The notes: generated by a model from the letters alone, not told the origin. A DNA stretch of 64,000 bases from Chitinophagaceae bacterium (GCA_016786845.1 JAEUVB010000023.1:124001-188000), one strand, 5' to 3'; positions 35,580-45,198 are shown, counted from the first letter of the stretch. Numbers and translations: made by a program.

Positions 35580-36830
35580 ATGCCACAAAAAGTCATCATC
35601 ATCGGAGGTGGCTTTGCCGGCCTTCAGTTGGTGGAGAAACTGGACCCGAGTTTATTTGACATCCTTTTGATCGATCGCATCAATCATCATCAATTTCAAC
35701 CCTTGTTTTATCAAGTTGCCGCATGTCAGCTCGAACCGGCCAGCATCTCCTTTCCCCTCCGTCATATTTTCAAACGAAAAAAAAATGTACAGATCCGTTT
35801 AACGGAAGTCAAAGAAATTATTCCTCAGGAGAAATTAATCAAGACCGACATTGGAGAATTTGAATACGATATATTGGTGATTGCGACGGGTTGCCAATCC
35901 AACTTTTTTGGCAACAAAGAAATTCAACAACATGCCCTGACTTTGAAGACCACCTATGATGCGATTCAAATTCGAAATCATGTCTTACTGAATTTCGAAC
36001 GATTGATATCAGCCGAAGAATATGAAAAAGAAAGTCTGCTGAATATGGCCATCGTAGGAGCCGGACCAACAGGCGTGGAGCTTGCAGGAGCCTTCGCTGA
36101 AATTAAAAAACATATTTTGCCCGGCGATTATCCGGGTATTGATCTTTCCAGATTTACCATCTACCTGATCGAAGGCTCAAATGATACGCTGAATTCAATG
36201 AGCGAAAAGGCGAAAAAAACTTCCCGCAAATACCTTGAGGACATGGGCGTGACCGTCATCACCGGGGTATTTGTGAGTTCTTACGACGGACATTTACTCA
36301 CGCTGAACAATGGCGTCACCATTAAAACACAAACCGTCATTTGGGCGGCGGGGGTGATTGGCAATCTCATTTCAGGACTGCCCAAAGAATGTATAGCTAC
36401 AGGCAATCGCTTATGGGTAAACCGTCAAAACCAATTGCTGCATCATGAAGATATTTATGTGATGGGCGACATGGCCATGATGCAAACACCGCTTTACCCT
36501 AAGGGACATCCGCAAGTAGCCAATGTAGCCATTCATCAAGCCAAGCTACTGGCCCGAAATCTTAAGGCAAAGATGCAAGGCAAAAGTCTCAAAGAATACG
36601 AATACAAAAACTTAGGCGCCATGGCTACCATAGGAAAAAATAAAGCCGTGGTCGATCTGCCCTTTATTCAATTTACCGGATACTTTGCCTGGCTCACCTG
36701 GATGTTCGTTCACCTGATGTTGATCCTGAGCGTAAGGAATAAACTCATCATCTTCATCAATTGGGCCTGGACCTATATCACCAAAGACACTTCATTGCGA
36801 CTTATCCTCAAAGACAAAAAAGAAGGATAG
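35580..36830 (+). CDS. Type II NADH dehydrogenase (NDH-2), FAD-dependent
   Basis: Transfers electrons from NADH to quinone on the inner face of the membrane without pumping protons. From MPQKVIIIGGGFAGLQLVEK the protein has 416 residues. It shows two dinucleotide folds (IIGGGFAGLQ near residues 7-16 and IVGAGPTGVELAGAFAEIKK in the middle), the FAD-binding DRINHHQFQPLFYQVAACQL, the WAAGV segment, and ...VYVMGDMA-type FAD contact (here YVMGDMAMM). The C-terminus has two hydrophobic stretches (FAWLTWMFVHLMLIL) typical of membrane-anchored NDH-2. Upstream ATGs up to 35502 precede the fold by too much and overlap a possible promoter (TAACTTTG, 35540-35547). Confidence 0.92.
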   Translation: MPQKVIIIGGGFAGLQLVEKLDPSLFDILLIDRINHHQFQPLFYQVAACQLEPASISFPLRHIFKRKKNVQIRLTEVKEIIPQEKLIKTDIGEFEYDILVIATGCQSNFFGNKEIQQHALTLKTTYDAIQIRNHVLLNFERLISAEEYEKESLLNMAIVGAGPTGVELAGAFAEIKKHILPGDYPGIDLSRFTIYLIEGSNDTLNSMSEKAKKTSRKYLEDMGVTVITGVFVSSYDGHLLTLNNGVTIKTQTVIWAAGVIGNLISGLPKECIATGNRLWVNRQNQLLHHEDIYVMGDMAMMQTPLYPKGHPQVANVAIHQAKLLARNLKAKMQGKSLKEYEYKNLGAMATIGKNKAVVDLPFIQFTGYFAWLTWMFVHLMLILSVRNKLIIFINWAWTYITKDTSLRLILKDKKEG

Positions 36831-36877
36831 ACGCGTATACCGGTCTATCCTTCTTTGATATAACAATCTAAAATGCC

Positions 36878-39800
36878 TTACGGTGTAAAGGCACCTATTC
36901 CATTCTGTGTATTCGGATCGAAAATATTGAAATCATCGCCATCTACACCACCACTACCGTCTAAGTCAGTTGGAATGTAACCTCCGTTACCTGCTTGAAC
37001 GTCTACATCCAAAAAGTTGAAATCATCTCCGTCAATACCACCACTCTGATCGATATCTCCTGAGTAGAATGCCCAGCGAACCGGCGATGCATCGACTTGT
37101 ATCATGTTATTTCCATAAGCCTTGTTGGCCAAATTACTGAAGTTGTAAGACGTGGCGGCTGTAAAAGCGACCGGCGCAGCACTCCAGGTTTCCACCGCAG
37201 TTCTGTTCTTAACTGCTATATAATAACTATTGCCATTGACCGTTCCCGGGAAGTTACAAGTCACACTACCCGATGTCGTTAATATGGCCTTCACCGAATG
37301 CACTACGGCGTAAGGGAAAGTCGATGCATGCAATTCAACCGTCACGGTATCACAATGCGTGCCAGGGTTAGGTTTACCCTGATTCAATAATGAACTCGCT
37401 AAGGTATTCGCTGTACTATTATAATATCCTTGTATAAATGCGGTGAGTGTGAGCGTGCTTTGAGAAGTGGTAATCGTTAGATTCAGAATATTGGTCACGC
37501 AACCCACCACATGGGTATAGGTTCCGCTGCTGGTATAAGTCTGTCCGTTCACCGGCCAGGTATAGGAATTGGCCGCGGTGATATTGGTGGTATTCGTTGA
37601 ACTTGGTGTGATGGTCAGGTTCAAGGTATTCGTCGCACAACCGTTATTCACGGTATAGGTTCCGCTTGCGGTATAGGTTTGATTATTGACTGCCCAAACA
37701 TAAGAATTACAAGCTGAAGCGGTTGTCGTGGTATTGGTTGTCGGATTCACGGTTACCGCCGATGAAGTTGCTGAAGAAGTACATCCGTTGCTGCTGAGAG
37801 CCGTAACCACATAGTTGTAAGTACCGGCCACAGTTGGCGTTGCTGTTACTGAGGAGTTTCCTGCGGCGTAGGATGTCGCGGCACCCGGCAAACCGGCACC
37901 TGGAGCAGAAGACCATGCATATTGTATGGCCGCCGGCGTACCGGTAAGCGTAATATCATCGATACACCAGTAGTAACCCCAATTTGAACGATAGCGCCAG
38001 CGAAGGATGACATTGGGTTGTCCCATGATACCTGCCGGAACAGTTACTGTAGCGGTCACGGTTGTTTGAGCATTATTGGTTGTCGTTCCCTGATTGGTCG
38101 TATAACTGGATAAATTGGTCCAAACGGTACCACCATCTGTAGAAGCCTGAACTTGTACCTGCTCTGCCGGCACACTACCACTATAAGAACGGTAGCCATG
38201 TTTGAAGGTCAATGTACCTGTTCCGGTATAGCCCACCGTACTGAATGAAGGACTCACTAAATTGGTTCTTGTTTGACTGCCCGAACCGCCGGCATCTGAA
38301 TTTGATAAAACAAATTTCGTTCCGGTAATGGCAAAATTGGTAAAGCTCAAACTACCTCCTGTAAAGGTATATGGAGCTGTTTTGATACTGAATAATTGAG
38401 AGGCTATGGCCGAACCGGTCGATGAAGAATCCTGAAATAACCATCCGGCTGCGCCTGTTTCAAAACCTTCACTCAAGATGGTTGGCGGTAAACTAATCGA
38501 AGCGGTCAGCGCCTGTGTACCTCCTAAACAAAACGAAGCAGGTGCTGAAGGCGTTACAGCAGGAACAGGCGGTGCATTGTTGATGGTTACACTCACCGTA
38601 GAAGGCGTAGAAGCACAAACACCATTGAATGCAGTAAAGGTATAGGTACCGGTATTCGCTTGTGTAACGGCAGGTATACTTGGGTTTTGTAATGAAGAAC
38701 TAAAAGCATTCGGACCGGTCCAGGTGAAGGTCGCTCCATTGGATGTTCCCGTTAAATTCAGTGTACTACCCGTACAGGCTGATCCTGCTGAAGCCGTTGC
38801 GGTAGGTATGGCTACCGTGGTCACGCTTAAAGTTTGTGTACACACATTATTGGATACATCCGTCACGGTACATGAATATAAATGCGTTCCGGAAGTAGTT
38901 GTAACAGATTGTGAATTCCCGCCAAAGGCTACACCATCCTGAAGCCAGGCATAAGTATAAGGTGGACTACCTGCTGAAGGGTTCGCCTGAACGGTACGCA
39001 CCCCCGCACAATTGGTGGCGCCACCTGTAGTCAAAGCCCCACAAACCATAGCCCCCGAAGTCGTTGTAAAATTTGAAATAGAGGTATAAGCCGAAACATT
39101 ACCTACACCGCATACACTTCTGATCTGAACCTGATAGTTGCTTGCCGGTGTCAACCCGCTTAAAGTAATGCTGTTGTTGGCGGTTGAAGTGGTCGTCCAG
39201 GTTGGACTTCCAACAATGCGGTATTGCACATCATAGGTGAGTGCGGTGGCCACTGTGGTCCAACTCACCAGGGCGGTCGTATTGGTAATGCTACCGATGG
39301 TCAATCCCGTTGGTACAGTACAAACCGGAGGTGCCACCACGATGCCTGAAATCACCAAGGCATACTCTTGTGGACTGGCCAAAGTCCCTTTGTGCATGAT
39401 GATGACTTTATAGGTTCCGGCAGGCAGTATACCCGGCTCAGCTTTTTCTACATTGTCCCGGGTATTGTTTCCGGTTGTAGCTGCAGCTGAAGGGGTGGAT
39501 GGATTTAATGTCCATGGACTGTAAGTCGTTGCATTGTTGGCAGTCATGATCTTCAAATCCAGATCATTCACCAACACGGATTGAGGATTATCTGTGGTAT
39601 AGGCAGGAGAAGTACCGGCAGGATCATTCCACGCGATGGTAGCCTTCAGTGGTGTAGTACCATTTGAATAAACGACTATCGTATCTTTTTCATTATTAGC
39701 CAAACTATTCATTTGAAGCATGCTGGTCGTTCCATTATTCGTAATGACCTGAGCGCCGGCATTGGCATCCAGCAAGCCCCATCCAAAAGAATAATCCGGT

Positions 39801-40972
39801 CCGGGATTACTACCGGCTTCTCTGGCGGTATGAATCGCGACAGCTTTGAGCATAGACGATTTCATATACGTACCACTGTTGAGATTTTTATAATGTTGCT
39901 GAAGCAGGGTCAAAGTACCCGTTACATTTGGCGAGGCCATGGATGTTCCGTTGTACGATGCATAAGCGGTATTGGATGTACTGATACATGAATTCAATCC
40001 TACCCCATTTCCGGAAATATCCGGTTTGATACGACCATCATCTGTTGGGCCCCAGCTGGAGAAAGAAGACATCACCACAGATGCCGGCCCCGTATAACTC
40101 AATACATCATTGACCGCGGCAACCACCATCACATTCTTTGAAGTCGCATGTCCGTTTACCAAATCGTATCCTCCATCACCGGTGTTGTAGGAACCACGAT
40201 CATTACCCGCTGCAACAACCGGCAAATAATACGGTGCATTATTACAAATGACATCAAAATCATGCGCTTCTGCATCATAAAATCCCCAGTCTGTAATTCC
40301 TAAAAAGGCAGGATTATAACCGTAGGAGTGATTGGACATTAATAAACCTAGCGCAGCCTGTGAAGCCATTTCCGTTAAATCATTATTCCATTCATTGCTC
40401 CAAAGTGTTGCACTCGGCGCCATCCCTTTGGCACTGGCCGTAACGCCGGACGCGATCATAGTACCCGCCACATGGCAAGCATGTTGGTTGTTACCATTGG
40501 ACGTGGTGAAGTTGACACCATCCTGTACAGTAACCCTTCCGGTCAGTTCCTGATGGGTGGTACGTATAGGACCGCCATCCCATTCTCCGACGATCATGTT
40601 TTGCCCCAAAAGGTTTAATCCAAGTACACCACCCGGTCTCAAATCAGGCACATTGGTCGATATGGCTGCATTGGCATTTTGGGTGCAATAGTAATAGAGG
40701 GTATTGGTCAGTGGGTCATATCGCTGTAGTTCCGAAAAAGTACCGTCCGGATTTAAAACGGTTTTCGGCAGGTTATTGTCTTTCGCAAATTTTTCGGCAT
40801 CTGTTTTCAGGGCCTGATATTTCATCATAAAAAATTGAGACAGACTTTCCAGCGCGCTTACATTACTACCCTGACGAATGACATTTCGTTCCGATTCGGT
40901 TTGGGCTGATGCGATTTGAGCGTAAAGAAAACTCCCTGCAAACAAGGCTAATAGTAGTCTATATGTTTTCAT
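36878..40972 (-). CDS. Secreted subtilisin-like (S8) protease with Fn3/MAM-like modules and dockerin-like tail
   Basis: A 1364-residue extracellular protein. Signal peptide to about residue 23; subtilase domain about 125-420 with Asp132 (VGEWDGG), His167 (HACHVAGT) and Ser344 (NGTSMASPNVTG); a P-domain-like beta region; a fibronectin type III domain (about 555-640); Ig-like repeats; a MAM/galactose-binding-like module around residues 835-1010 (SEGFETGAAGWLF ... WCIDDITLTG); and Thr-rich repeats. It ends with two EF-hand/dockerin-type loops (GDIDQSGGIDGDDFN and TDLDGSGGVDGDDFN). No classical type IX C-terminal signal is seen, so the tail may serve in attachment or export. Probably a degradative protease. 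It is transcribed alone. Confidence 0.93.
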   Translation of the reverse strand: MKTYRLLLALFAGSFLYAQIASAQTESERNVIRQGSNVSALESLSQFFMMKYQALKTDAEKFAKDNNLPKTVLNPDGTFSELQRYDPLTNTLYYYCTQNANAAISTNVPDLRPGGVLGLNLLGQNMIVGEWDGGPIRTTHQELTGRVTVQDGVNFTTSNGNNQHACHVAGTMIASGVTASAKGMAPSATLWSNEWNNDLTEMASQAALGLLMSNHSYGYNPAFLGITDWGFYDAEAHDFDVICNNAPYYLPVVAAGNDRGSYNTGDGGYDLVNGHATSKNVMVVAAVNDVLSYTGPASVVMSSFSSWGPTDDGRIKPDISGNGVGLNSCISTSNTAYASYNGTSMASPNVTGTLTLLQQHYKNLNSGTYMKSSMLKAVAIHTAREAGSNPGPDYSFGWGLLDANAGAQVITNNGTTSMLQMNSLANNEKDTIVVYSNGTTPLKATIAWNDPAGTSPAYTTDNPQSVLVNDLDLKIMTANNATTYSPWTLNPSTPSAAATTGNNTRDNVEKAEPGILPAGTYKVIIMHKGTLASPQEYALVISGIVVAPPVCTVPTGLTIGSITNTTALVSWTTVATALTYDVQYRIVGSPTWTTTSTANNSITLSGLTPASNYQVQIRSVCGVGNVSAYTSISNFTTTSGAMVCGALTTGGATNCAGVRTVQANPSAGSPPYTYAWLQDGVAFGGNSQSVTTTSGTHLYSCTVTDVSNNVCTQTLSVTTVAIPTATASAGSACTGSTLNLTGTSNGATFTWTGPNAFSSSLQNPSIPAVTQANTGTYTFTAFNGVCASTPSTVSVTINNAPPVPAVTPSAPASFCLGGTQALTASISLPPTILSEGFETGAAGWLFQDSSSTGSAIASQLFSIKTAPYTFTGGSLSFTNFAITGTKFVLSNSDAGGSGSQTRTNLVSPSFSTVGYTGTGTLTFKHGYRSYSGSVPAEQVQVQASTDGGTVWTNLSSYTTNQGTTTNNAQTTVTATVTVPAGIMGQPNVILRWRYRSNWGYYWCIDDITLTGTPAAIQYAWSSAPGAGLPGAATSYAAGNSSVTATPTVAGTYNYVVTALSSNGCTSSATSSAVTVNPTTNTTTTASACNSYVWAVNNQTYTASGTYTVNNGCATNTLNLTITPSSTNTTNITAANSYTWPVNGQTYTSSGTYTHVVGCVTNILNLTITTSQSTLTLTAFIQGYYNSTANTLASSLLNQGKPNPGTHCDTVTVELHASTFPYAVVHSVKAILTTSGSVTCNFPGTVNGNSYYIAVKNRTAVETWSAAPVAFTAATSYNFSNLANKAYGNNMIQVDASPVRWAFYSGDIDQSGGIDGDDFNFLDVDVQAGNGGYIPTDLDGSGGVDGDDFNIFDPNTQNGIGAFTP

Positions 40973-41080
40973 GATGTTTATTTATGTTCAAATTTACACA
41001 ATTCAGGGCATTTATTGATGTTATGACATTTTAATTCCCGAAACGGTATTAATAGTGGATGGAAAGGGAATAAGGAGAAA

Positions 41081-41101
41081 GGGAAAGGGAAAGGGAAAGG
41101 G
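41081..41101 (+). repeat. (GGGAAA)n tract, potential G-quadruplex
   Basis: Four GGG runs separated by AAA on the plus strand (41081-41101), inside a longer GGAAAGGG-rich stretch from about 41058. This fits the canonical intramolecular quadruplex pattern. It lies upstream of the subtilase gene, whose start is at 40972. Confidence 0.6.
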
Positions 41102-41330
41102 AAACAGAATGAGAATGAGAATGAGACTGAAGTAAAAACAAAATTGGGAATTCGCTCATTGATGATCAGGGATAACGGTTTATCATTCATTTTAGAGTGA
41201 GAAACAGAATGAGAATGAAGTAAAAACAAAATTGGGAATGAGCTCATTGATGATCAGGAACAACGGTTTATCATTCATTTTAGAGTGAGAAACAGAATGA
41301 GAATGAAGTAAAAACAAAATTGGGAACGAG
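41101..41330 (+). repeat. Three direct repeats of about 88-100 bp
   Basis: Units starting GAAACAGAATGAGAATGA at 41101, 41201 and 41289, each followed by AAAACAAAATTGGGAA; the first two continue with GCTCATTGATGATCAGG and CGGTTTATCATTCATTTTAG. The third is truncated and its core forms the left arm of the hairpin behind the tRNA. Confidence 0.8.
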
Positions 41331-41375
41331 CTCATGGAGTGTTACTCCTTTCGCTCATTCCCAATTTTGTTTTTG
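41310..41375 (-). terminator. Large hairpin downstream of tRNA-Leu
   Basis: AAAAACAAAATTGGGAA in the third direct repeat pairs with TTCCCAATTTTGTTTTT next to the tRNA end, with a smaller nested stem (GGAGTAACACTCC). Total stem is over 17 bp with flanking T-runs on either side, so it could terminate tRNA transcription on the minus strand. It has probably been captured from the repeat. Confidence 0.65.
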
Positions 41376-41459
41376 TGCCCAGAACTGGATTCGAACCAGC
41401 ACGTCCTTGCGAACGCTGCGACCTGAACACAGTGCGTCTACCAATTTCGCCATCTGGGC
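41376..41459 (-). tRNA. tRNA-Leu (anticodon CAG)
   Basis: Reads CUG codons. The minus strand folds as a type II tRNA of 84 nt: acceptor GCCCAGA / TCTGGGC with discriminator A, D-loop with AAATTGGTAGACGC (typical of tRNA-Leu), anticodon arm CTGTG-TTCAGGT-CGCAG with CAG at the apex, a long variable arm (CGTTCGCAAGGACG), and T-arm CTGGTTCGAATCCAG. CCA is not encoded. A Bacteroidota-type promoter lies 20 bp upstream. Confidence 0.96.
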
Positions 41460-41478
41460 ATTTTCGTGTCAGGGAGTG

Positions 41479-41508
41479 CGAAGATAGGGATTCTCATAAA
41501 ATCGCCAA
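41479..41508 (-). promoter_or_regulatory. tRNA-Leu promoter
   Basis: On the minus strand TTG (41506-41508), 19 bases, TATCTTCG (41479-41486), followed by CACTCCC. Spacing and the CTTCGCACTCCC block are identical to the rpoB promoter. Confidence 0.75.
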
Positions 41509-41639
41509 GTAATTTATCTATTTTTTGAAGGCAAGCGAAATCCATATCCCGAATCACCTGTTCATGCAGATTCAATCTTCCCTAACACTATGGTCATATC
41601 CCCATGATGTAAACATGACAGTGCAGTAAAGTTCAGTTC

Positions 41640-41900
41640 ATACCCATGCAATGGAACAAACGCTGCCTCCGCACAGCGGGCATAGTGAGAGCGGGTGTGA
41701 GAGCGGCGCATGCCTCTGCATAGCAGCCAGCCTCAGCACCTCGCCGATCCCTCGAATCAAACGGAATTTTAATTAAGGAATGTCATCCCGGTTGGCGAGA
41801 CGGCTATCCACGAAGTGGAATGAGCCGGAAGCCAGACCGGGACCTGCTGACCCCGCACAGCGGGCAGAGTGAGAGCGGAGTGTGAGAGCGGCGCATGTCT
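41640..41900. repeat. REP-like blocks with GTGAGAGCGG motifs
   Basis: CCGCACAGCGGGCA followed by AGTGAGAGCGG and TGTGAGAGCGGCGCATG occurs at 41669-41712 and again at 41853-41897. Between them lies TGTCATCCCGGTTGGC with CAGACCGGGA, the same palindromic pair as in the three-copy tandem at 53 kb. The reverse complement of the first motif is found near 52.75-52.83, 53.74 and 56.18 kb. Confidence 0.7.
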
Positions 41901-42139
41901 CGGCATTCTATCAAAACCCGATACTCCCCATTCTTGATCGCGCTCTCGTTAAACTAAAAATTAAACACTAAAAACTAAAAACTCTCCCCCCTCTCGTTAA
42001 ACTAAAAATTAAAAACTAAAAACTAAAAACTCCCCCCCGCTCAGGGTATCCCCCTTCTCACTTGTCATAATAAGCAAGCCTAAGCATACGTTTATTCATA
42101 ATATGTCTTACCTTTATAATACTGTCATACAGTGAGCCT

Positions 42140-42781
42140 ATGTTAAAAACCCTTTCTAATATTCCATTACCCGCCTTCATCCGCCGATTAGGATTCCTGA
42201 TGCTGCTGTCTGTATCCTTTATATTCTGCAGTTCCGTGGCCATCGTCACCGAAGCGAAGCTGGAGTATACCATCAACCGCAATGGTTCACAAATTGGTAC
42301 GCTGCACTTTACCAAAATGACACAGGGCGACAAAACCCTGTTGAAGATGCGCTCTACGGTCAAGTTTCGCATCCTGGCCCTCATTACCGCCAATGCCATT
42401 GAAGATGCCGTGTTTGACAAGGACGTGATGATCTGGTCTTCCGTGTACCGGGAAATCAACGGACATGAAAAGTCGAACAAGAATACCAAGATCAATACCA
42501 ACAATTACCTGCTCATCAACGGGAAGAAAACCGAACCCTTTCCTCACTACCCTATTAAATACAATATGCTGTGCGTTTACCTGGTGGAACCGGTCAACAA
42601 AACCCAGATCTATTCCGACAACTATCAGTGCATGCTCAACATCACCACCCTCGGCCCGCATCATTACAAGATCGTACTGCCCAATGGCGATTACAACGAG
42701 TACCATTACAAAAACGGCATTTGCGAAATGGTCGACGTGCATTCCACCCTGTATCATTCCACGATCGTATTGAAAAAGTGA
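42140..42781 (+). CDS. Secreted DUF6134-like protein
   Basis: A 213-residue protein with a hydrophobic N-terminal signal (LGFLMLLSVSFIFCSSVAIV). The mature part begins AKLEYTINRNGSQIGTLHFT and shows antiparallel beta strands with YREINGHEKSNKNTKIN and HHYKIVLPNGDYNEYHYKNG, a pattern I associate with DUF6134/DUF3108-like secreted beta-barrel proteins of Bacteroidota. No catalytic motif is seen. Start at 42140 (ATG) is preceded by TACCTTTATAAT, which may be the -7 region. Role unknown. Confidence 0.72.
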   Translation: MLKTLSNIPLPAFIRRLGFLMLLSVSFIFCSSVAIVTEAKLEYTINRNGSQIGTLHFTKMTQGDKTLLKMRSTVKFRILALITANAIEDAVFDKDVMIWSSVYREINGHEKSNKNTKINTNNYLLINGKKTEPFPHYPIKYNMLCVYLVEPVNKTQIYSDNYQCMLNITTLGPHHYKIVLPNGDYNEYHYKNGICEMVDVHSTLYHSTIVLKK

Positions 42782-42940
42782 GGTGATGAGGGGCGTGGTA
42801 TTTGGCTCCCGATAAGCACTCCGTTCAACCCGTCTTCCGTTACGGGAACCCTGTACCCCTTCGGGGCGATCCAACCAATTCGGCCAAACGGCTACGAATG
42901 GGAGGCCAATGCATCAATAAGCCAAACTGTTTCTTAGCCT

Positions 42941-43678
42941 TTATTTCAATTCTCTAAATGTTCTTCCGAAATCAGTGGATTGTATGATGTGAATATTCCC
43001 GCTACCTCTTTTGCCTCCGTCAGCGTTCGTAAACATAACGGTTACATGCCCGTCTTCCGAATAAACCTCACTCAGCATACCTTCTGCATTCAAGATGCGA
43101 ATATCCTTACGACTGATTTTAAAGGTGCGCGGCTTCCACGTTTTCCCTCCGTCATGAGTGAGCATATAATTAAAGTTGTTTCCATGATCCCAATTACTCA
43201 CGATAATTCCATCAGATTCATTGAACATAAAGAAATCTGATCGTCTGAACGGATTCCCCGTAATGCCTGCGAAAATGGTTTGCCATGTTTTACCCCCGTC
43301 ATCCGTTCTGAAAAGGATAGGATAAAAAGCATAGACCGCAGAATAACCATAAATAAAACCAAGATGCTTGTTGACAAAATGAATATGTAATTCCGGTGAA
43401 CTCAGCGGACCTTTCAGTGCAGCCAATACTGAATCTAAATTACACAACGTAAATGTTTTTCCATCATCGTTGGTATACTTTAATTGAATCTGACTTCTCA
43501 GATTGAGAACGGAAGAACTGTCACCGTTTAAATAGGCATTTTGACTCACTAAATAGTAGGCTTCTTTAGATGATAGCAATTGAACCTGTATGATATGCTC
43601 TTTAGGTTCACTAATATTTTGAGCATGAATACATTCAGTCATGAATAAGCTGAAAACGAATAGGATAAAATACTTCAT
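42941..43678 (-). CDS. Secreted BNR/Asp-box repeat protein
   Basis: A 245-residue protein with a signal peptide (FILFVFSLFMTECIHA, cleavage before QNISE). It contains Asp-box units: FRTDDGGKTWQTIFAG, LTHDGGKTWKPRTFK and QSTDFGRTFRELK, plus a degenerate NDDGKTFTL near residue 70. Asp-boxes lie on turns of beta-propellers such as sialidases and YCF48/Vps10-like proteins. No sialidase RIP motif or catalytic set is seen, and with about four blades the protein is short for a full propeller. Periplasmic or outer-membrane facing, role unknown. Confidence 0.75.
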   Translation of the reverse strand: MKYFILFVFSLFMTECIHAQNISEPKEHIIQVQLLSSKEAYYLVSQNAYLNGDSSSVLNLRSQIQLKYTNDDGKTFTLCNLDSVLAALKGPLSSPELHIHFVNKHLGFIYGYSAVYAFYPILFRTDDGGKTWQTIFAGITGNPFRRSDFFMFNESDGIIVSNWDHGNNFNYMLTHDGGKTWKPRTFKISRKDIRILNAEGMLSEVYSEDGHVTVMFTNADGGKRGSGNIHIIQSTDFGRTFRELK

Positions 43679-44067
43679 GACTTTGGGCTGAATTTAACGA
43701 ACAGGTATTGCCGAAGTGCAGGAAATAGAATTCCGTCCCCCCGGCTAAATGCTGCTGAGTAAAGATAAAAAAGATGATGATATGCACACAGCTAAATAGA
43801 TAATGTCAAGCTGGATATGTTGCTCAGCAGAATTAATTACCACAGTTGAAACACGGCTTCCGTCAACCTGCATTTTGGCAATACCCATGTTGTATGTTCG
43901 CCCTTCGTCATGGTGATTTGAATTGCATGTCTGTGTCCACCGTGGCGGAGTGTGTCCCGGAAGCGTGGGAACAAGGCAAGCTCTTTTGCAAGATTGGCTT
44001 TTGTGTGTCAGCTTTGTGTTCCTTGTAAATGTGCCTGCCTTGGTGTTTTGGCGATTGAGTAAACTTT
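43679..44067. other. Noncoding left flank of defence island
   Basis: No gene accepted. The right part (43979-44034) is related to 47738-47790, so the ATPase/membrane-protein pair is bracketed by this sequence. A 108-codon minus-strand frame here has no gene-like features. Confidence 0.6.
43979..44034 (+). repeat. Island-flanking repeat, copy 1
   Basis: Starts AGCTCTTTTGCAAGATTGGC and ends TTGTAAATGTGC. By eye it is roughly three-quarters identical to 47738-47790 in the same orientation. Confidence 0.5.
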
Positions 44068-45198
44068 TCAAGAGTTCTTTAGCGCTTTTATTAACTTGTC
44101 AAATTCAACCAATATTTCATTAAATGATTCTTGTGTTAATCCTGCTTCAAGTCTTACAGTGATATATTCAGATAAGATATTGAAGAATGTCATATTTTCC
44201 TTTGAAATGAAAGAGTAGGACGAAAGAACATAAAGTCGCAAAGCCAATTGTCTTAAAGCGTCAAAAGCAAATGGATGTTTAAAATCTACAGAAGGGTCAG
44301 ATAATTCCTTGTGAATTTCTTCAAAGTACTTTATTAGAGCTTTTAATGGTTCTTTATTGTGCATTAGATAAGTGCCGTCAATATCCTTTAATTTAAAAAC
44401 CATATTCAAAGTATAAAGGAGCTTTTCCGTGTTTGCAGACTTCGTTTCTGCATTTGTAGCCAATTTATCTATTTTCTCAATTCGTTCTCCTTGCTCCTTA
44501 ATTGTCTTTTCAAATCCTTCGACTTTTCCCATATTTTCTGGCAAAGTATCTAAATGAGTTTTATACTTGTCCAACTTCTTTTTCGCATCGTCGGCATTTT
44601 TCTTGGCTTCCTTCGATTTGGCTTTGATAGATTTCAATTCATCTAAGCTTTTCAGATTAATTATTAGGGGAAAGAAAATGCCTAAAAAACCAATTATTCC
44701 TATCCAAATAGTTACCCATGTATTTACTTTTGAAATTTCGGTATCTATATTCCGTTTTGAATCTTCAACAGCCTCTTTAACCGTATTTGATAAAAATTCG
44801 ATATGCTTTACAATTTTATCTTCATCCTTAATATCAGTTGAGCCCAAGTAAGGTTTAATATCGAAGGTGCTATTTGAGTCTGCATTCTCAGAAGAGTATT
44901 TTTTTGAAAGAAATTCTATCAAATTTTTCTTTAAGGTCGAATCTAATTTTGTCAATGAACTATCTTTTTTGTTTACAATAATAATGTCAGGTATTAATGG
45001 CTTTTCTTTAGCTGCATTCATCAATATGTTTGAAATGACTTTAGTACTATCTTTTTCTTTCTTATTTACTAAATAATATATGTAGGTATTTCCCACAATA
45101 AGAATAAAAAGAATAACACATAGAGAAACTCCAATTACTCTATAATTGCAGTGATACCACTTCTTTTTTTCAGGGTTTTGTGTAGCTGGTTCTGACAT
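44068..45198 (-). CDS. Two-helix membrane protein with coiled coil, partner of SMC-like ATPase
   Basis: A 376-residue protein: short cytoplasmic N-terminus, first membrane helix about 20-44, an extracytoplasmic segment of about 115 residues, second helix about 161-181 (TIWIGIIGFLGIFFPLIINL), then a cytoplasmic coiled coil about 183-260 rich in Lys/Glu/Ala and a helical C-terminal domain. No known family recognised. It starts 1 bp after the stop of the ATPase gene, so the two are one transcription unit and probably one complex. In such layouts the membrane protein is often the effector that damages the membrane when the ATPase senses infection (inference from other defence systems). Confidence 0.75.
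   Translation of the reverse strand: MSEPATQNPEKKKWYHCNYRVIGVSLCVILFILIVGNTYIYYLVNKKEKDSTKVISNILMNAAKEKPLIPDIIIVNKKDSSLTKLDSTLKKNLIEFLSKKYSSENADSNSTFDIKPYLGSTDIKDEDKIVKHIEFLSNTVKEAVEDSKRNIDTEISKVNTWVTIWIGIIGFLGIFFPLIINLKSLDELKSIKAKSKEAKKNADDAKKKLDKYKTHLDTLPENMGKVEGFEKTIKEQGERIEKIDKLATNAETKSANTEKLLYTLNMVFKLKDIDGTYLMHNKEPLKALIKYFEEIHKELSDPSVDFKHPFAFDALRQLALRLYVLSSYSFISKENMTFFNILSEYITVRLEAGLTQESFNEILVEFDKLIKALKNS

Larger units (their letters stand above)
40973..42139. other. Repeat-rich interval around tRNA-Leu
   Basis: Apart from the tRNA, this 1.2 kb holds a G-quadruplex-type repeat, three direct repeats, a large hairpin behind the tRNA, REP-like blocks at about 41640-41900 and low-complexity ACTAAAA repeats at about 41935-42045. 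No protein gene is supported. Frames across the purine-rich repeat are low-complexity artefacts. Confidence 0.7.

Noticed and set aside
41640..41900. Possible CRISPR array
   Set aside because: Only two spaced copies of a motif with unequal intervals and no cas genes; the sequence fits REP-like repeats.
43745..44071. 108-codon minus-strand frame left of the defence pair
   Set aside because: Low protein likeness, and part of it translates the flanking repeat shared with 47738-47790.
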